A DNA stretch of 64,000 bases from Polynucleobacter sp. HIN11 (GTDB lineage Bacteria; Pseudomonadota; Gammaproteobacteria; Burkholderiales; Burkholderiaceae). The notes beneath the pieces were generated by a model. That model was not told where the DNA came from. It did no database searches and was given only the letters and a program-made list of their open reading frames with translations. A program made the translations under genes and the position numbers. Where the stretch lies: positions 744,001 through 808,000 of the forward strand of contig NZ_AP028142.1 in NCBI RefSeq assembly GCF_030297675.1. The letters are read 5' to 3'. Positions 14,939-25,000 of this stretch are shown here, one piece after another. The number at the start of each line of letters is the position of its first letter. Positions within the stretch are counted from its first letter, which is position 1.

Positions 14939-16657
14939 TTACTCGGGGATTACTTCGTATAAGCGCAAACGCTCATCGCGATCAGCAGCACGTCGGTCTT
15001 CCCAAAGCAGTTTGAGCTTCTTGTCATGCAGTGCGGAGAATGCCGTTGCCGTGCTGGCATTGTGGGTTAGTACATAAGGGCAGGCAGGATTGTCGGCCAA
15101 GGGTAAGCGAGTGAAGTAACTGAATGATGCTAATTGTGCCGCTCCTAAATTACTTGTATCGATACAAGTAGCATTGGCTGGCGCAGCCTGTACTAGCCGC
15201 TCAGCAACAAAACGATAGGTCTTGGCGTAGTTGATGGTGGGTAACCATAGAGTCATGAGCAGCACCCACATGAGGGTCGTACCAGATGCCGAGATAATCA
15301 AGCAGCGCCAAATCACCTTGGGAGCACGTGAGGTGCGCCACTGCACCACCCACAGCCAAAGACCGGTAATGCCAAGTGCAATGAGGAGGGTGACCCAACT
15401 AAATTGAACCTCAAAACCAGGAATATAACGTGCCACATTATCAGCAGTGCTTGCCGGAAAGCCCGTGGTCTTAGCAAGCCAAATCAGCCAAATGGCGATT
15501 GCAATAATCGTAAAGCTCAGCATTGCAAACCAGTCAATAAAACTAATGACACTACGTCGCAAAATGGGAAGGCTAAAGGCAGCCAAGATGGCCATTGGTG
15601 GAATGAGGATGATTAAATCATGCTCATTCGCTTCCACCCGAAATAGCACATAGATAAGTCCAGCGAGTAACAAACCTAAGGGAATGCATAAATGGGGCGC
15701 GCGCCACGCGCCAGCATCCTCATGTCGCACCCAGTGCACGAGGGCGACTAAGGCCAGCGGCCAGACCGGCCATGCGTATGCCCAAAAGTTGACTCCCATA
15801 AACTGTAAGGAGTTCCATGCAATGTAGCGATGCATGGGCGGTGTTTGTGCCCAAGCCTGGAGTGCCACTTCTTGTACTGCTGGAGAAACGGCAAAGACTT
15901 GCCATAAGAGTGGCCAAATACCAATCCCCACAATCGCAATGACCAGCGAACTCAGTGTCCACCGAAATCGTAGTTTTACCTGACAGAAGAAAACAGCCAG
16001 TGCGGTTGCTATCGCAATCAATGTAGTTAAAGCCCAGTTACTTGAGAGACCCAAAATGACTAATCCGAGGCCAGTCCATGCGCCACCTTGCCAAGGTTTA
16101 TCAAGGCCACGGATAGTGCCATACATCACAATTGATAAACCCATGAGTTGCGCCATCATCGGCGTGGTCTCGTGAGTTCGCTGGGCCAGGCCCACACATG
16201 CCAAGAAAATGAGGAGCGCCCCATCGGCTAAGGTCATCCCGTAGTCGCGGGTATTGGGTTGGCCACCCAGCGCAAAACTCATGGGTTGTACTTCTTTACG
16301 ACGCCCTAAGAGATAACACGCATACCAAATGGCAATTGCGGTCACGAAGAAGCACAGTGCTGAGTAAAGACGTGCCGCATTGCTATCACCAATCCATGAG
16401 CCAAACAAATCCATCAAGCTCGCACCCAGCCAGTAGGGTAGTGGTGCCCCCATCGATTGCTCACGTCCAGCGAGAGAGGGGATTAGCCAATCCTGCCAAG
16501 AGCTGGTATGCAGATGCCACATCACACCAAACCCAATCGAGTCTTCGTTTTTCCAGGGATCACGACCAAAAAGCCCGGCCAAGCCGTAGACGATTGTGAG
16601 TGCAAAGATCACAATCCGAGGAATGGATGCTGTGGCAGCGGCAGTCAGTTTGACCAT
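14939..16657 (-). CDS. ArnT-like membrane glycosyltransferase family protein
   Basis: A 572-residue integral membrane protein with about a dozen hydrophobic segments. The N-terminal periplasmic loop contains RDPWKNEDSIGFGVMWHLH, where the acidic pair after the first membrane segment is the GT39/ArnT (GT83) catalytic feature, followed by GAPLPYWLGA. Such enzymes transfer sugars from a lipid-phosphate donor to lipid A, protein or other envelope targets. No aminoarabinose synthesis genes are nearby, so the donor is unknown. The C-terminal 100 residues are soluble (DTSNLGAAQLASFSYF, LLWEDRRAADRDERLRLYEV). Confidence 0.8.
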   Translation of the reverse strand: MVKLTAAATASIPRIVIFALTIVYGLAGLFGRDPWKNEDSIGFGVMWHLHTSSWQDWLIPSLAGREQSMGAPLPYWLGASLMDLFGSWIGDSNAARLYSALCFFVTAIAIWYACYLLGRRKEVQPMSFALGGQPNTRDYGMTLADGALLIFLACVGLAQRTHETTPMMAQLMGLSIVMYGTIRGLDKPWQGGAWTGLGLVILGLSSNWALTTLIAIATALAVFFCQVKLRFRWTLSSLVIAIVGIGIWPLLWQVFAVSPAVQEVALQAWAQTPPMHRYIAWNSLQFMGVNFWAYAWPVWPLALVALVHWVRHEDAGAWRAPHLCIPLGLLLAGLIYVLFRVEANEHDLIILIPPMAILAAFSLPILRRSVISFIDWFAMLSFTIIAIAIWLIWLAKTTGFPASTADNVARYIPGFEVQFSWVTLLIALGITGLWLWVVQWRTSRAPKVIWRCLIISASGTTLMWVLLMTLWLPTINYAKTYRFVAERLVQAAPANATCIDTSNLGAAQLASFSYFTRLPLADNPACPYVLTHNASTATAFSALHDKKLKLLWEDRRAADRDERLRLYEVIPE

Positions 16658-16711
16658 ACTAGTTCATCGTATCCCTGAATACTATCTTGATCCACATTCC
16701 CAGAAATAACA

Positions 16712-16731
16712 AAGGCAGCGTCTGCTGCCTT
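16712..16731 (-). terminator. Hairpin terminator after rpmE2
   Basis: A perfect eight-base stem, AAGGCAGC (16712-16719) with GCTGCCTT (16724-16731), and a four-base loop lies 26 bases past the rpmE2 stop. The following sequence on the minus strand is only partly T-rich (TGTTATTT), so termination may be incomplete. Confidence 0.55.
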
Positions 16732-16756
16732 CGGTAACACAAACCACCTAAGGTGA

Positions 16757-17119
16757 TTACTTCGCTTTCTTGCTGGCCACTTTCTTTGCAGCAGGCTCTG
16801 CTTTTTTCGCCTCAGCGGCAGCAGCACGCTTCTCAGCGGTCTTGGCAGCGCCATCACCGGTTGCCTTGGCAGCCGCTTTGCCACCAAACTTCTGACGGAA
16901 CTTCTCAACACGACCAGCAGTGTCAATAATCTTCTGGGTACCTGTAAAGAAAGGATGCGACTCCGAGGAGGTCTCAATCTTTGCTAATGGATACTCTTGA
17001 CCGTCTTCCCACTTAATCGTCTCTTTGGTGATGATGGTGGAGCGGGTTTTGAAGCTGAAGTTGTTGGAAACATCTAAAAAAACAACTTCGCGGTAATCAG
17101 GGTGAATGCCTTGTTTCAT
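16757..17119 (-). CDS. rpmE2: Ribosomal protein L31, type B, with basic C-terminal extension
   Basis: A 120-residue protein whose first 80 residues are type B L31 (MKQGIHPDYREVVFLDVSNN, SESHPFFTG and RVEKFRQKFG); it lacks the zinc-binding Cys residues of type A. L31 bridges the small and large ribosomal subunits. Typical type B L31 has about 85-90 residues; here an Ala/Lys/Glu-rich tail of about 40 residues follows. The start is ATG at 17119 with AAGGA eight bases upstream. It follows rho on the same strand but has its own likely extended -10 (TGGCATAAT on the minus strand, near 17205-17213). Confidence 0.93.
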   Translation of the reverse strand: MKQGIHPDYREVVFLDVSNNFSFKTRSTIITKETIKWEDGQEYPLAKIETSSESHPFFTGTQKIIDTAGRVEKFRQKFGGKAAAKATGDGAAKTAEKRAAAAEAKKAEPAAKKVASKKAK

Positions 17120-17204
17120 AATCAATATCCTTGGAACGGGTAGCCGTTGTGCGTCACGCGTGATCCCACAATACTTGCCCAGGGTTTAATACAGCAAAAG
17201 CGAG

Positions 17205-17213
17205 ATTATGCCA
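17205..17213 (-). promoter_or_regulatory. Extended -10 element, candidate rpmE2 promoter
   Basis: On the minus strand TGGCATAAT matches an extended -10 (TG-N-TATAAT with one change). It lies about 86 bases before the rpmE2 ATG in the short gap after rho. No good -35 is seen, as is common for extended -10 promoters. Confidence 0.4.
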
Positions 17214-17239
17214 CAAAATCAACGCTTAAGCTCCAATGG

Positions 17240-18502
17240 CTAGCCGCCTCGGCGCATCAACTCAAAGAACTCGGCATTATTCTTGGTGGACTTGAGCTTG
17301 TCGACAATGAAGTTCATAGCCTCAATCTCATCCATATCGGCCAGAAGCTTACGTAAGACCCAGATTTTCTGGAGGTTTTCTGGCTTGACGAGGAGCTCCT
17401 CACGACGGGTGCCTGATTTATTGAGGTTAATGGCGGGGTAAACACGGCGCTCGGCTAAGCGACGCTCTAAATGGACCTCCATATTGCCAGTGCCCTTGAA
17501 CTCTTCATAGATCAAATCGTCCATGCGACTACCGGTTTCAATCAGCGCAGTTGCCAAAATGGTGAGCGAGCCACCTTCTTCGATATTACGAGCAGCACCA
17601 AAGAAACGCTTAGGACGTTGCAAGGCATTGGCGTCGACACCACCGGAGAGCACTTTGCCTGAGGAGGGAACTACCGTGTTGTACGCACGCGCTAAACGAG
17701 TAATTGAGTCCAACAAAATAATCACATCTTTTTTCATTTCCACCAGACGCTTGGCTTTCTCGATCACCATTTCAGCAACCTGAACGTGACGAACGGCTGG
17801 CTCATCAAAGGTGGAAGCAACTACTTCGCCGCGGACGGAGCGCTGCATCTCAGTCACTTCCTCAGGACGCTCATCGACCAAGAGAACAATCAAGATCGCA
17901 TCGGGATAATTTTGAGAGATCGCATGAGCCACATGCTGCATCATCACGGTCTTACCAGACTTGGGAGATGCCACGATCAGGCCACGCTGACCAAAACCAA
18001 TCGGCGAGATCATATCGATAATGCGACCGGTGAGATTCTCTTCGGCCTTGATATCGCGCTCAAGAGCGATATTGCGATTGGGGTGAAGCGGTGTGAGGTT
18101 CTCAAACATGATGCGATTTTTGAGATCCTCAGGCGCCATGCCATTGATCTTGTCGACCTTCACCAAAGCAAAGTAACGCTCACCCTCTTTGGGGGTGCGC
18201 ACTTCACCCTCGATACTGTCACCCGTGTGTAAGTTAAAACGACGGATCTGTGCAGGGGAGATATAAATATCATCGGGAGACGCCATATAAGACGACTCGG
18301 GGGAGCGCAAGAATCCAAAGCCATCGGGTAATACTTCTAAGACGCCATCGCCAAAAACTTGTTCGCCGGCCTTAGCCCGCTTCTTCAGAATGGCAAACAT
18401 CAGCTCTTGTTTGCGCATCCGTTGGGTATTTTCAATCTCGAGGCTTGCTGCCATTTCGAGGAGTTGAGAGACGTGGAGTACTTTGAGTTCAGTTAATTGC
18501 AT
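17240..18502 (-). CDS. rho: Transcription termination factor Rho
   Basis: A 420-residue hexameric RNA-dependent ATPase that ends transcription at C-rich, unstructured RNA. The N-terminal Rho domain (MQLTELKVLHVSQLLEMA) is followed by the cold-shock-like RNA-binding domain (DGFGFLRSPESSYMASPDDIYIS), a Walker A loop ASPKSGKTV, Walker B VIILLDSITRLARAYN, and the Q-loop region VDANALQRPKRFFGAARNIEEGGSLT. Length and motifs are those of a standard Gram-negative Rho. It lies downstream of trxA on the same strand, but a strong intrinsic terminator separates them. A 175-base leader precedes the ATG and may carry autoregulation. Confidence 0.97.
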   Translation of the reverse strand: MQLTELKVLHVSQLLEMAASLEIENTQRMRKQELMFAILKKRAKAGEQVFGDGVLEVLPDGFGFLRSPESSYMASPDDIYISPAQIRRFNLHTGDSIEGEVRTPKEGERYFALVKVDKINGMAPEDLKNRIMFENLTPLHPNRNIALERDIKAEENLTGRIIDMISPIGFGQRGLIVASPKSGKTVMMQHVAHAISQNYPDAILIVLLVDERPEEVTEMQRSVRGEVVASTFDEPAVRHVQVAEMVIEKAKRLVEMKKDVIILLDSITRLARAYNTVVPSSGKVLSGGVDANALQRPKRFFGAARNIEEGGSLTILATALIETGSRMDDLIYEEFKGTGNMEVHLERRLAERRVYPAINLNKSGTRREELLVKPENLQKIWVLRKLLADMDEIEAMNFIVDKLKSTKNNAEFFELMRRGG

Positions 18503-18678
18503 GATGTGTGCTTAGGATAAAACTAGAAAAGAAAAAAAATAAGATAAAAGTGGAGGGTGCCGATCAGGCGAGAAAAACGATCAACGGAAAAAAGCGTTAC
18601 GGTGAATTAGTCGTTTGAAATGGGATTAAATTTGGGGATGGCCTTAAAGAGACCTTTATTGAAACTAGATACTACACT

Positions 18679-18708
18679 AAAAAATGGCAAAACACGTAAT
18701 TTTTGCCA
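18679..18708 (-). terminator. Intrinsic terminator between trxA and rho
   Basis: On the minus strand TGGCAAAA and TTTTGCCA (18701-18708 and 18685-18692) form a perfect eight-base stem with an eight-base loop, followed by six T (18684-18679). It lies about 70 bases past the trxA stop and separates trxA from rho. Confidence 0.8.
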
Positions 18709-18777
18709 CTCCTCAAAGACGGAAAGGGTCTAGCTCGAATTGTGAGCCTGACCCCAGCCATACTAAAACCACTTCAA

Positions 18778-19104
18778 TTACAGATTGCTATCAATGAATG
18801 CCGTGAGTTGCGACTTGGCGAGAGCACCGACTTTTTGAGCTGCGACCGTGCCATTTTTAAACAAAATGAGTGTCGGGATTCCCCGAATATTGAACTGGGC
18901 TGGAACGCCTTGGTTCTCGTCCACGTTCATCTTGGCAATTTGGATGCGATCACCGTATTCAGTCGAGAGCTCTTCCAAAATGGGCCCAATCATCTTGCAA
19001 GGACCGCACCACTCGGCCCAAAAGTCGAGGAGAACGGGTTTATCAGACTTGAGAACATCCTGTTCAAACGATGCATCACTTACTTGTTTAATGCCGGCAC
19101 TCAT
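18778..19104 (-). CDS. trxA: Thioredoxin
   Basis: A 108-residue cytosolic thioredoxin with active site WCGPCK (Cys33, Cys36) in LLDFWAEWCGPCKMIGPIL and the cis-proline loop IRGIPTLILFKNG. It reduces ribonucleotide reductase, peroxiredoxins, methionine sulfoxide reductases and other disulfides, using thioredoxin reductase (not in this window). Length is typical of E. coli TrxA. It precedes rho on the same strand, the order also known from E. coli, but with a terminator in between. It is divergent from addB. Confidence 0.97.
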   Translation of the reverse strand: MSAGIKQVSDASFEQDVLKSDKPVLLDFWAEWCGPCKMIGPILEELSTEYGDRIQIAKMNVDENQGVPAQFNIRGIPTLILFKNGTVAAQKVGALAKSQLTAFIDSNL

Positions 19105-19226
19105 GAAAATTCCTTATGGTTTAAATGGATGGAATAACTCAGCAAACGGTCATTCCAAACCCTATATTATCAATAAGCCACGATTCATGCCAAAACTTGC
19201 TCCTGCCCCTAAGTGAACCCGTTGTT

Positions 19227-22079
19227 ATGCAAACGTATTCGATCACTCCGAACCAAGATGCGTTAGCGCAAATCGCGAAGCAAATCTGGGCAATTGCAGC
19301 GGCAAGCGATGCGCGCCCCCTGGTCATTTTGCCCACAGCTGGACCCAATCTCAGTTTGCGCTTGGCGTTGGAGAGCAGTCGTCCCTCAAACACCATGCTA
19401 TTACCCGAGGTACATAGTTTGGCTGATTGGCTTGCGCTGACTCCAGATGGATTGCGCCTACCACAGCCACAGTCGAACACGGAACGAGTCTTGCAAACCT
19501 ATGCCTCGATTGAGACCCATCCCAATCTGCGCGAGTGGTTTACTGCCGAAGGAGAGGGGGGCGCTTGGAGCTTGGCCAATGCCATTGTTAGTGCCTGTGA
19601 TCTGCTATCGCAAAGCGTCGTTCCGCAATTGGCCTGGAGCATCGATCATTTGGAGCTCGAACACGGGATTGAGCAGGTACAAATCAAGCTAAGCCAAGCA
19701 ATAGCAGACGCCTATCCACAACTAGCCCAAGAGCTTGTAAGCAAAGAGTCCGCAGTTCTTTTGGCATTCTGGCGTTATCTCAGCTCCGTGCGTGATCCCG
19801 TCATCACCCAGCATCTCGCACTGGTATCCCATCTGCAGCAATGGCAAATCAACCCAAAGACACGTCGACCCTTGATTTGGATTGAGACCATCGAAGAGAA
19901 TGATGCGCAAGCCCGCGCGCATCAGGTGTTTCTTGATCATTGTGAAGCGTTCATCCCGGTGCACCGATTTGTGATGGATTGGACTGAGGTTGGCCTATGG
20001 CCCGAGACCATGGAGTTTGATGCATCGCTCGACGGGCAACTGCAAATCAATCGGTCAGCGCTCAATCAAAAACACATTACCTGCCAAAGCGCAAAACGCT
20101 TTGAGGACCTTGCGTGGGAGGCAACGCATTGTATTGAGGGCCATTTACAGGCAGGACGTACTCAAATTGCTCTCGTGGCACAAGACCGACTATTGGCACG
20201 CCGCACCCGCGCTTTGCTGGCACGTCTTGGTCCTGGTTTATCCATCGACGACGAAACAGGTTGGAAACTCTCGACCACGCGCGCAGCCGCAGCGCTTCAT
20301 GCTTGGCTTGAGTTATTGCGTTGTCCACCTCAAGGGCCGAGCGCGATCACCTTACTGGAGTTCCTCAAAAACCCATTTCTCAATCTCAGTGGCTTGCTGA
20401 ACGCTACGCCTGAGGAAATCGGATTACTCATTAGTGAACTCGAGAGCATGTTGTTGCTCAAGCAGGCGAGAGCTTCGTGGGTTAGTTTCTATTTAGCAAT
20501 CGAAGCGGGAGCAAGCTCCGAGTTTGACCCACGCTTACATCACCTATTACAGTCCATTCGAGAGCGGGTAAGTATTTGGCAGAACCCCAAGATGCAAAAT
20601 CTGCCGTCTGCGAGAGCCCTTGCACAACTGCGAGATGATTTGTCCTACTTTGGAATGCGTCAGCAATTTGAGGATGATGCTGCTGGCTTACAGTTACTTG
20701 CCATGCTCGACAAACTGGGCTTAGAGCAAGCTCAGCTTCCAACGCTACGAATGCCCCTGGCCGAATGGATTATCTTTTTAAAGACCCGAATGGAAGAAGA
20801 GGTGTACCGCGAGCAGGGCAGTGATGCATCGGCACGCGTGACCATCTTGCCACTCAGTGCAACTCGATTGCGCCGCTTTGATGCCGTGGTGATGGTTGGT
20901 TGCGATGAACGCCAACTGCCAAGTTATGGCGAGACCCCACTATTTTTCTCGGAGAGTCTAAGTCAGACTCTCGGTGGTACCGATATTGCTCGGCAATATC
21001 GTCAACAGGCGCGGGATCTCTCACAACTCTTTGCCTCATATTCCTATATTGATCTGTTATGGCTAACCGAGGGTGCTAGTGGTGAGCCCTTGCGCGCATC
21101 CCCTTGGATCGTACGCTTACAAGAAGATCTTCCGCAACTTGCAACCCGTGAATCTAGTCGCTTTGCACGATCCGCTGTAGGAACACCGATGACCATGGCG
21201 CAGGCAAATCGACTCGATGGACTACCCATGCCAACGCGCATGAGCCCGAGTGCGTATCGGGCACTGCGGGCTTGCCCGTATCAGTACTATGTGCGTAGTC
21301 TCTTAGGTCTTCGTAAACGCAAGGATCTTGATGACGAGCTCGATGCATCGGTGATTGGTCAAACCTTGCATCAAATACTGCGCAATTTTTTCCAGGAACT
21401 CAAAAGTACCGAGGCTCGCGACGCCCAGATCAACGATGATTTGCAGTTCCGTAAAGATTGGATGATCACGCGCCTGATGCGCGCTTCTGAGCAAGGTTTT
21501 AGTCGCTTACTGGAGGGTGATCAGCGGGTCTTAGGGCATTTGCGGGATTGGCAAAAACAAATTCCCAGTTTTGTGGAATGGCAACTGGAACGGGAGTCAC
21601 AGGGTTGGCGTTTTCATGATGCCGAACGCAAACTTGGCTTTGAGTTCAATTTCTTGGACAAGCATGGGCAATTCCATCAAATTCAGATTGAGGGCTACGC
21701 TGACCGGATTGATGTTAAGCCCAATACATCATCACTCGCGATCCTGGACTATAAGCACCAGAGCCGCGAGAAGGTGTTGGAGCGTGGCACGCAACTGATG
21801 GATGACCCCCAGTTACTGCTATATGCCAAAGCGCTATCCACACAAGGTCCGATCGAGCAATTGGATTGGGTTTCTCTAAAAATGAACCTCAAGAAAAAAG
21901 GTGCAAACCAACGCTCCGTTGGGATTTCAGAGATACCGCTCGCGATGCAACAGCTTGATGCGCAGTTGCAAAATGATTTAAGGAGCGTGTGGTCTGGAGA
22001 CGCCATGCAGGCCTTTGCACCCGAGAGTACTTGTCTTTATTGCGATGCCCGGGGTATTTGCCGTAAAGGGATGTGGTGA
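19227..22079 (+). CDS. addB: AddB-like nuclease/helicase subunit with Fe-S cluster
   Basis: A 950-residue protein resembling AddB of the AddAB double-strand-break repair complex. The C-terminal third is a RecB-like PD-(D/E)XK nuclease: GQTLHQILRNFF with its His, then LAILDYKHQ with the catalytic Asp and Lys. Cys683 (ALRACPYQYY) with Cys936, Cys939 and Cys945 (CLYCDARGIC) give the four-Cys iron-sulfur staple typical of AddB. The N-terminal helicase-like part has no intact Walker A, as expected. ATG 19227 is preferred; an in-frame ATG at 19125 would add 34 atypical residues. The stop overlaps the start region of addA. Confidence 0.88.
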   Translation: MQTYSITPNQDALAQIAKQIWAIAAASDARPLVILPTAGPNLSLRLALESSRPSNTMLLPEVHSLADWLALTPDGLRLPQPQSNTERVLQTYASIETHPNLREWFTAEGEGGAWSLANAIVSACDLLSQSVVPQLAWSIDHLELEHGIEQVQIKLSQAIADAYPQLAQELVSKESAVLLAFWRYLSSVRDPVITQHLALVSHLQQWQINPKTRRPLIWIETIEENDAQARAHQVFLDHCEAFIPVHRFVMDWTEVGLWPETMEFDASLDGQLQINRSALNQKHITCQSAKRFEDLAWEATHCIEGHLQAGRTQIALVAQDRLLARRTRALLARLGPGLSIDDETGWKLSTTRAAAALHAWLELLRCPPQGPSAITLLEFLKNPFLNLSGLLNATPEEIGLLISELESMLLLKQARASWVSFYLAIEAGASSEFDPRLHHLLQSIRERVSIWQNPKMQNLPSARALAQLRDDLSYFGMRQQFEDDAAGLQLLAMLDKLGLEQAQLPTLRMPLAEWIIFLKTRMEEEVYREQGSDASARVTILPLSATRLRRFDAVVMVGCDERQLPSYGETPLFFSESLSQTLGGTDIARQYRQQARDLSQLFASYSYIDLLWLTEGASGEPLRASPWIVRLQEDLPQLATRESSRFARSAVGTPMTMAQANRLDGLPMPTRMSPSAYRALRACPYQYYVRSLLGLRKRKDLDDELDASVIGQTLHQILRNFFQELKSTEARDAQINDDLQFRKDWMITRLMRASEQGFSRLLEGDQRVLGHLRDWQKQIPSFVEWQLERESQGWRFHDAERKLGFEFNFLDKHGQFHQIQIEGYADRIDVKPNTSSLAILDYKHQSREKVLERGTQLMDDPQLLLYAKALSTQGPIEQLDWVSLKMNLKKKGANQRSVGISEIPLAMQQLDAQLQNDLRSVWSGDAMQAFAPESTCLYCDARGICRKGMW

Positions 22080-22084
22080 GTAGC

Positions 22085-25000
22085 ATGCAAGCTCTTAATA
22101 TCGCAATCGTCTGTGACCCGCAGCGCTCGGTGGTGGTGTCCGCTTGCGCCGGTAGCGGGAAAACATGGTTACTAGTCGCACGTCTAGTCCGCATATTGCT
22201 TACCGGTGAGTCACCCCGATCTATCTTGGCTCTGACCTTCACACGTAAGGCTGCGCAAGAGATGCGTGAACGCCTCTATCAACTCTTGCAATCCTGGACC
22301 ACGATGAGTGATGCCGAGCTGATGCATGCCCTGGTAGAGCGAGGACTCGATCCCGAAGCAGCACAAGTGCATCTTCAGTCTGCACGTACGCTCTATGATC
22401 GCCTGTTATCGAATCCGCATACCGTTTCGATTGACACCTTTCATGGCTGGTTCGGACGCTTACTTGCTGGGGCGCCGGTCTCAATGGGAGCTCAATCTGG
22501 ATTTACCTTGCGCGAGGACGCCAAACGGCTGCAACAGGAGTGCTTAGAGGATTGGTGGGCATCGATCCCCCCCGATGTCCTGTCTGCCTATGAGTATTTG
22601 CTTGAGCAACTGGGTTCAGCACAAGCCCATCAGTTTTTATTGGGGGCCAATGGCCTAGTGCAGCAAAAGGGCGCCTGGGTATTTTTCAAGAAAGCCTGCG
22701 AGGCCCGTGGTGAACCCGTAACCGAGGCCTTACGCAGATGCTGTAACGCGCTTTCTCAACCTAATCCCTTACTCATCAAACTAGAAGAGAGTGCAGCGCC
22801 CCATGAACTCTCTATGTTGTATGAGGTGTTGTCTCATGGCGGCGTGCGTGATCAGCAGGGTCTCGCAGAATTAGGCGCAGCGCTTGAAGCCTTAAAGGAA
22901 AAACAATTTGATACCGCGATACGCTTATTGATCCCCGTGTTTATGACGCGTGATGAACTCCCAAGCTATCGCAAGGACAATGACAGTGCTTCGAAAGCGA
23001 TTCAATCGTATTTAGAGGCGCAGAATCAAGATACCAATCGATTCATTGCGACTCGGCAAGCTTGGGCAATCGCATGTGAGCAATTCATTGAGTGGCAGGC
23101 TCAGCAGGAGGCGCTTGCGCTTAATCAAGCCTGGTTTAGTATCGGTGCGGCCATGCTCGAACATATCGAGCGTAGTAAAGAACGCATGCGCGTGCGTGAC
23201 TTTGATGATCTAGAACTTGGTGTGGCGCAACTGATTTCGGATCCTCGTGTTGCGGCGTATTGGCAAGCACGTTTGGATGCACGTTATCGACATATTCTGA
23301 TTGACGAGTTTCAGGATACCAATCCTTTGCAGTGGCAAATTCTGCGAGCTTGGCTTGCAGCCTATGGCGATGATCAGGATAAGCCCAAGGTATTTATTGT
23401 GGGTGACCCCAAGCAATCTATTTATCGCTTTCGTCGTGCCGACCCCCGTCTATTTGGAGCAGCAACCCGCTTTTTGCAAGCGCACGATCAGGCTCACCTT
23501 GAACAACAAAACACCACAAGGCGGAATGCGCCTGAGATTGTGGCGGCGGTTAACCGCATCTTTACGACCAGCCGAGTCCCCAGTAACTATCCATTTCAGG
23601 TACAGGCAACTCTCTGGACCGCTCCCGACATACCAGGCCATTCAAAATTCGCCAAAGGCGAGGCTTATCGTCTGCCATTAATCTCGATCATCGATGAGCC
23701 ACAGGCCATTGCCCGCGAGAACGCCTTGGTCATGCCATTCACCGATACCCGCGATACTGGCGCCAAACAGCAACGTTTGTTGGAAGGACAGCGTCTAGCG
23801 CAATTAATCCACGAGGTACTACGAACTCGTTTGGTGCTCGATGAAATGATTGACCCAAGCAATCATCAGCAGCGTCATAAAATCTGGCGACCAGCGCGCC
23901 TGGGTGATTTCTTAGTGCTCGTCAAGCGCCGTCAATACCTGCCCGAGTATGAGGAAGCATTGCGGCATGCCAATTTGCTATTTGAGAGTCCGCGCTTAGG
24001 CGGCTTACTCGAAACACTGGAAGTTGATGACCTGATTGCTTTACTCACGATTCTGAGTAACCCCAATCATGATCTTGCTCTTGCGCAGGTCTTGCGCAGT
24101 CCTTTATATGGCCTCACTGAGGCGCAGATGCAAACGCTCTCAGAGTTGGTGCAAAGTAATCGTGGCTATCGCAATTGGTGGGAAGCACTAATGCATGCTG
24201 ATGATCATCCCTATGCCGAGACCTTTTTGGGGATTGCTAAGCAACTCATGGAGTGGACGGAGTTAGCCAAACACTTGCCAGTGCACGATCTGCTTGATCA
24301 CGTGTATTTCTCGGGCGATATTCGTTGCAAATACGCGAGCGTATGCCAAGCGCGCGACCGAGATCAGGTCTTAGCTAATTTGGATGCTTTTCTGGAGCTT
24401 GCCTTAAATTTAGATGGTGGCCGCTACCCCAGCTTGGGACGATTTATTACACAACTCAAACAAATGCGGCGTGGCGATCAAGATGAGACACCGGATGAAG
24501 GTGAGATGCGCGGTGAGGTTCCCTTAGAGGATGAGAGCGATGATCTAGCGGATGGGGATTTTGATCTAAATACTTACTCACTTTCACACCGTCAACAGCG
24601 CATTCGCTTAATGACCATTCATGGGGCGAAGGGACTTGAGGCTCCATTTGTAATTATTCTGGATTGCAACCATACAGCGATCACCAACCCAGGACGCGGC
24701 GTATTACTTGATTGGGATCCCGATCAGCAAGCACCAGATCATTTGTCAATGTTCACCAAGCTCAGCTTATCCAAGGCGCGTGAAGATTTACTTGCGCAAG
24801 AGAAAGGTATTGCCTTGCATGAGAACTGGAACCTTTTCTATGTGGCACTCACCCGTGCCAAGCAGGGACTTTGGTTAAGTGGGGTGGAAAGTACCCGCAA
24901 TCGCCAGCAGGGTGGTTTGGTGCCCGACAGCTGGTATGAGCGCGCTTGCGAAGGTCAAGTCCCAGTATTCACTGATCTTGATGAGGCACACATCGACCAG

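Noticed and set aside
19125..19226. 34-codon N-terminal extension of AddB
   Set aside because: It does not resemble an AddB N-terminus and reaches into the trxA control region; ATG 19227 is more likely.
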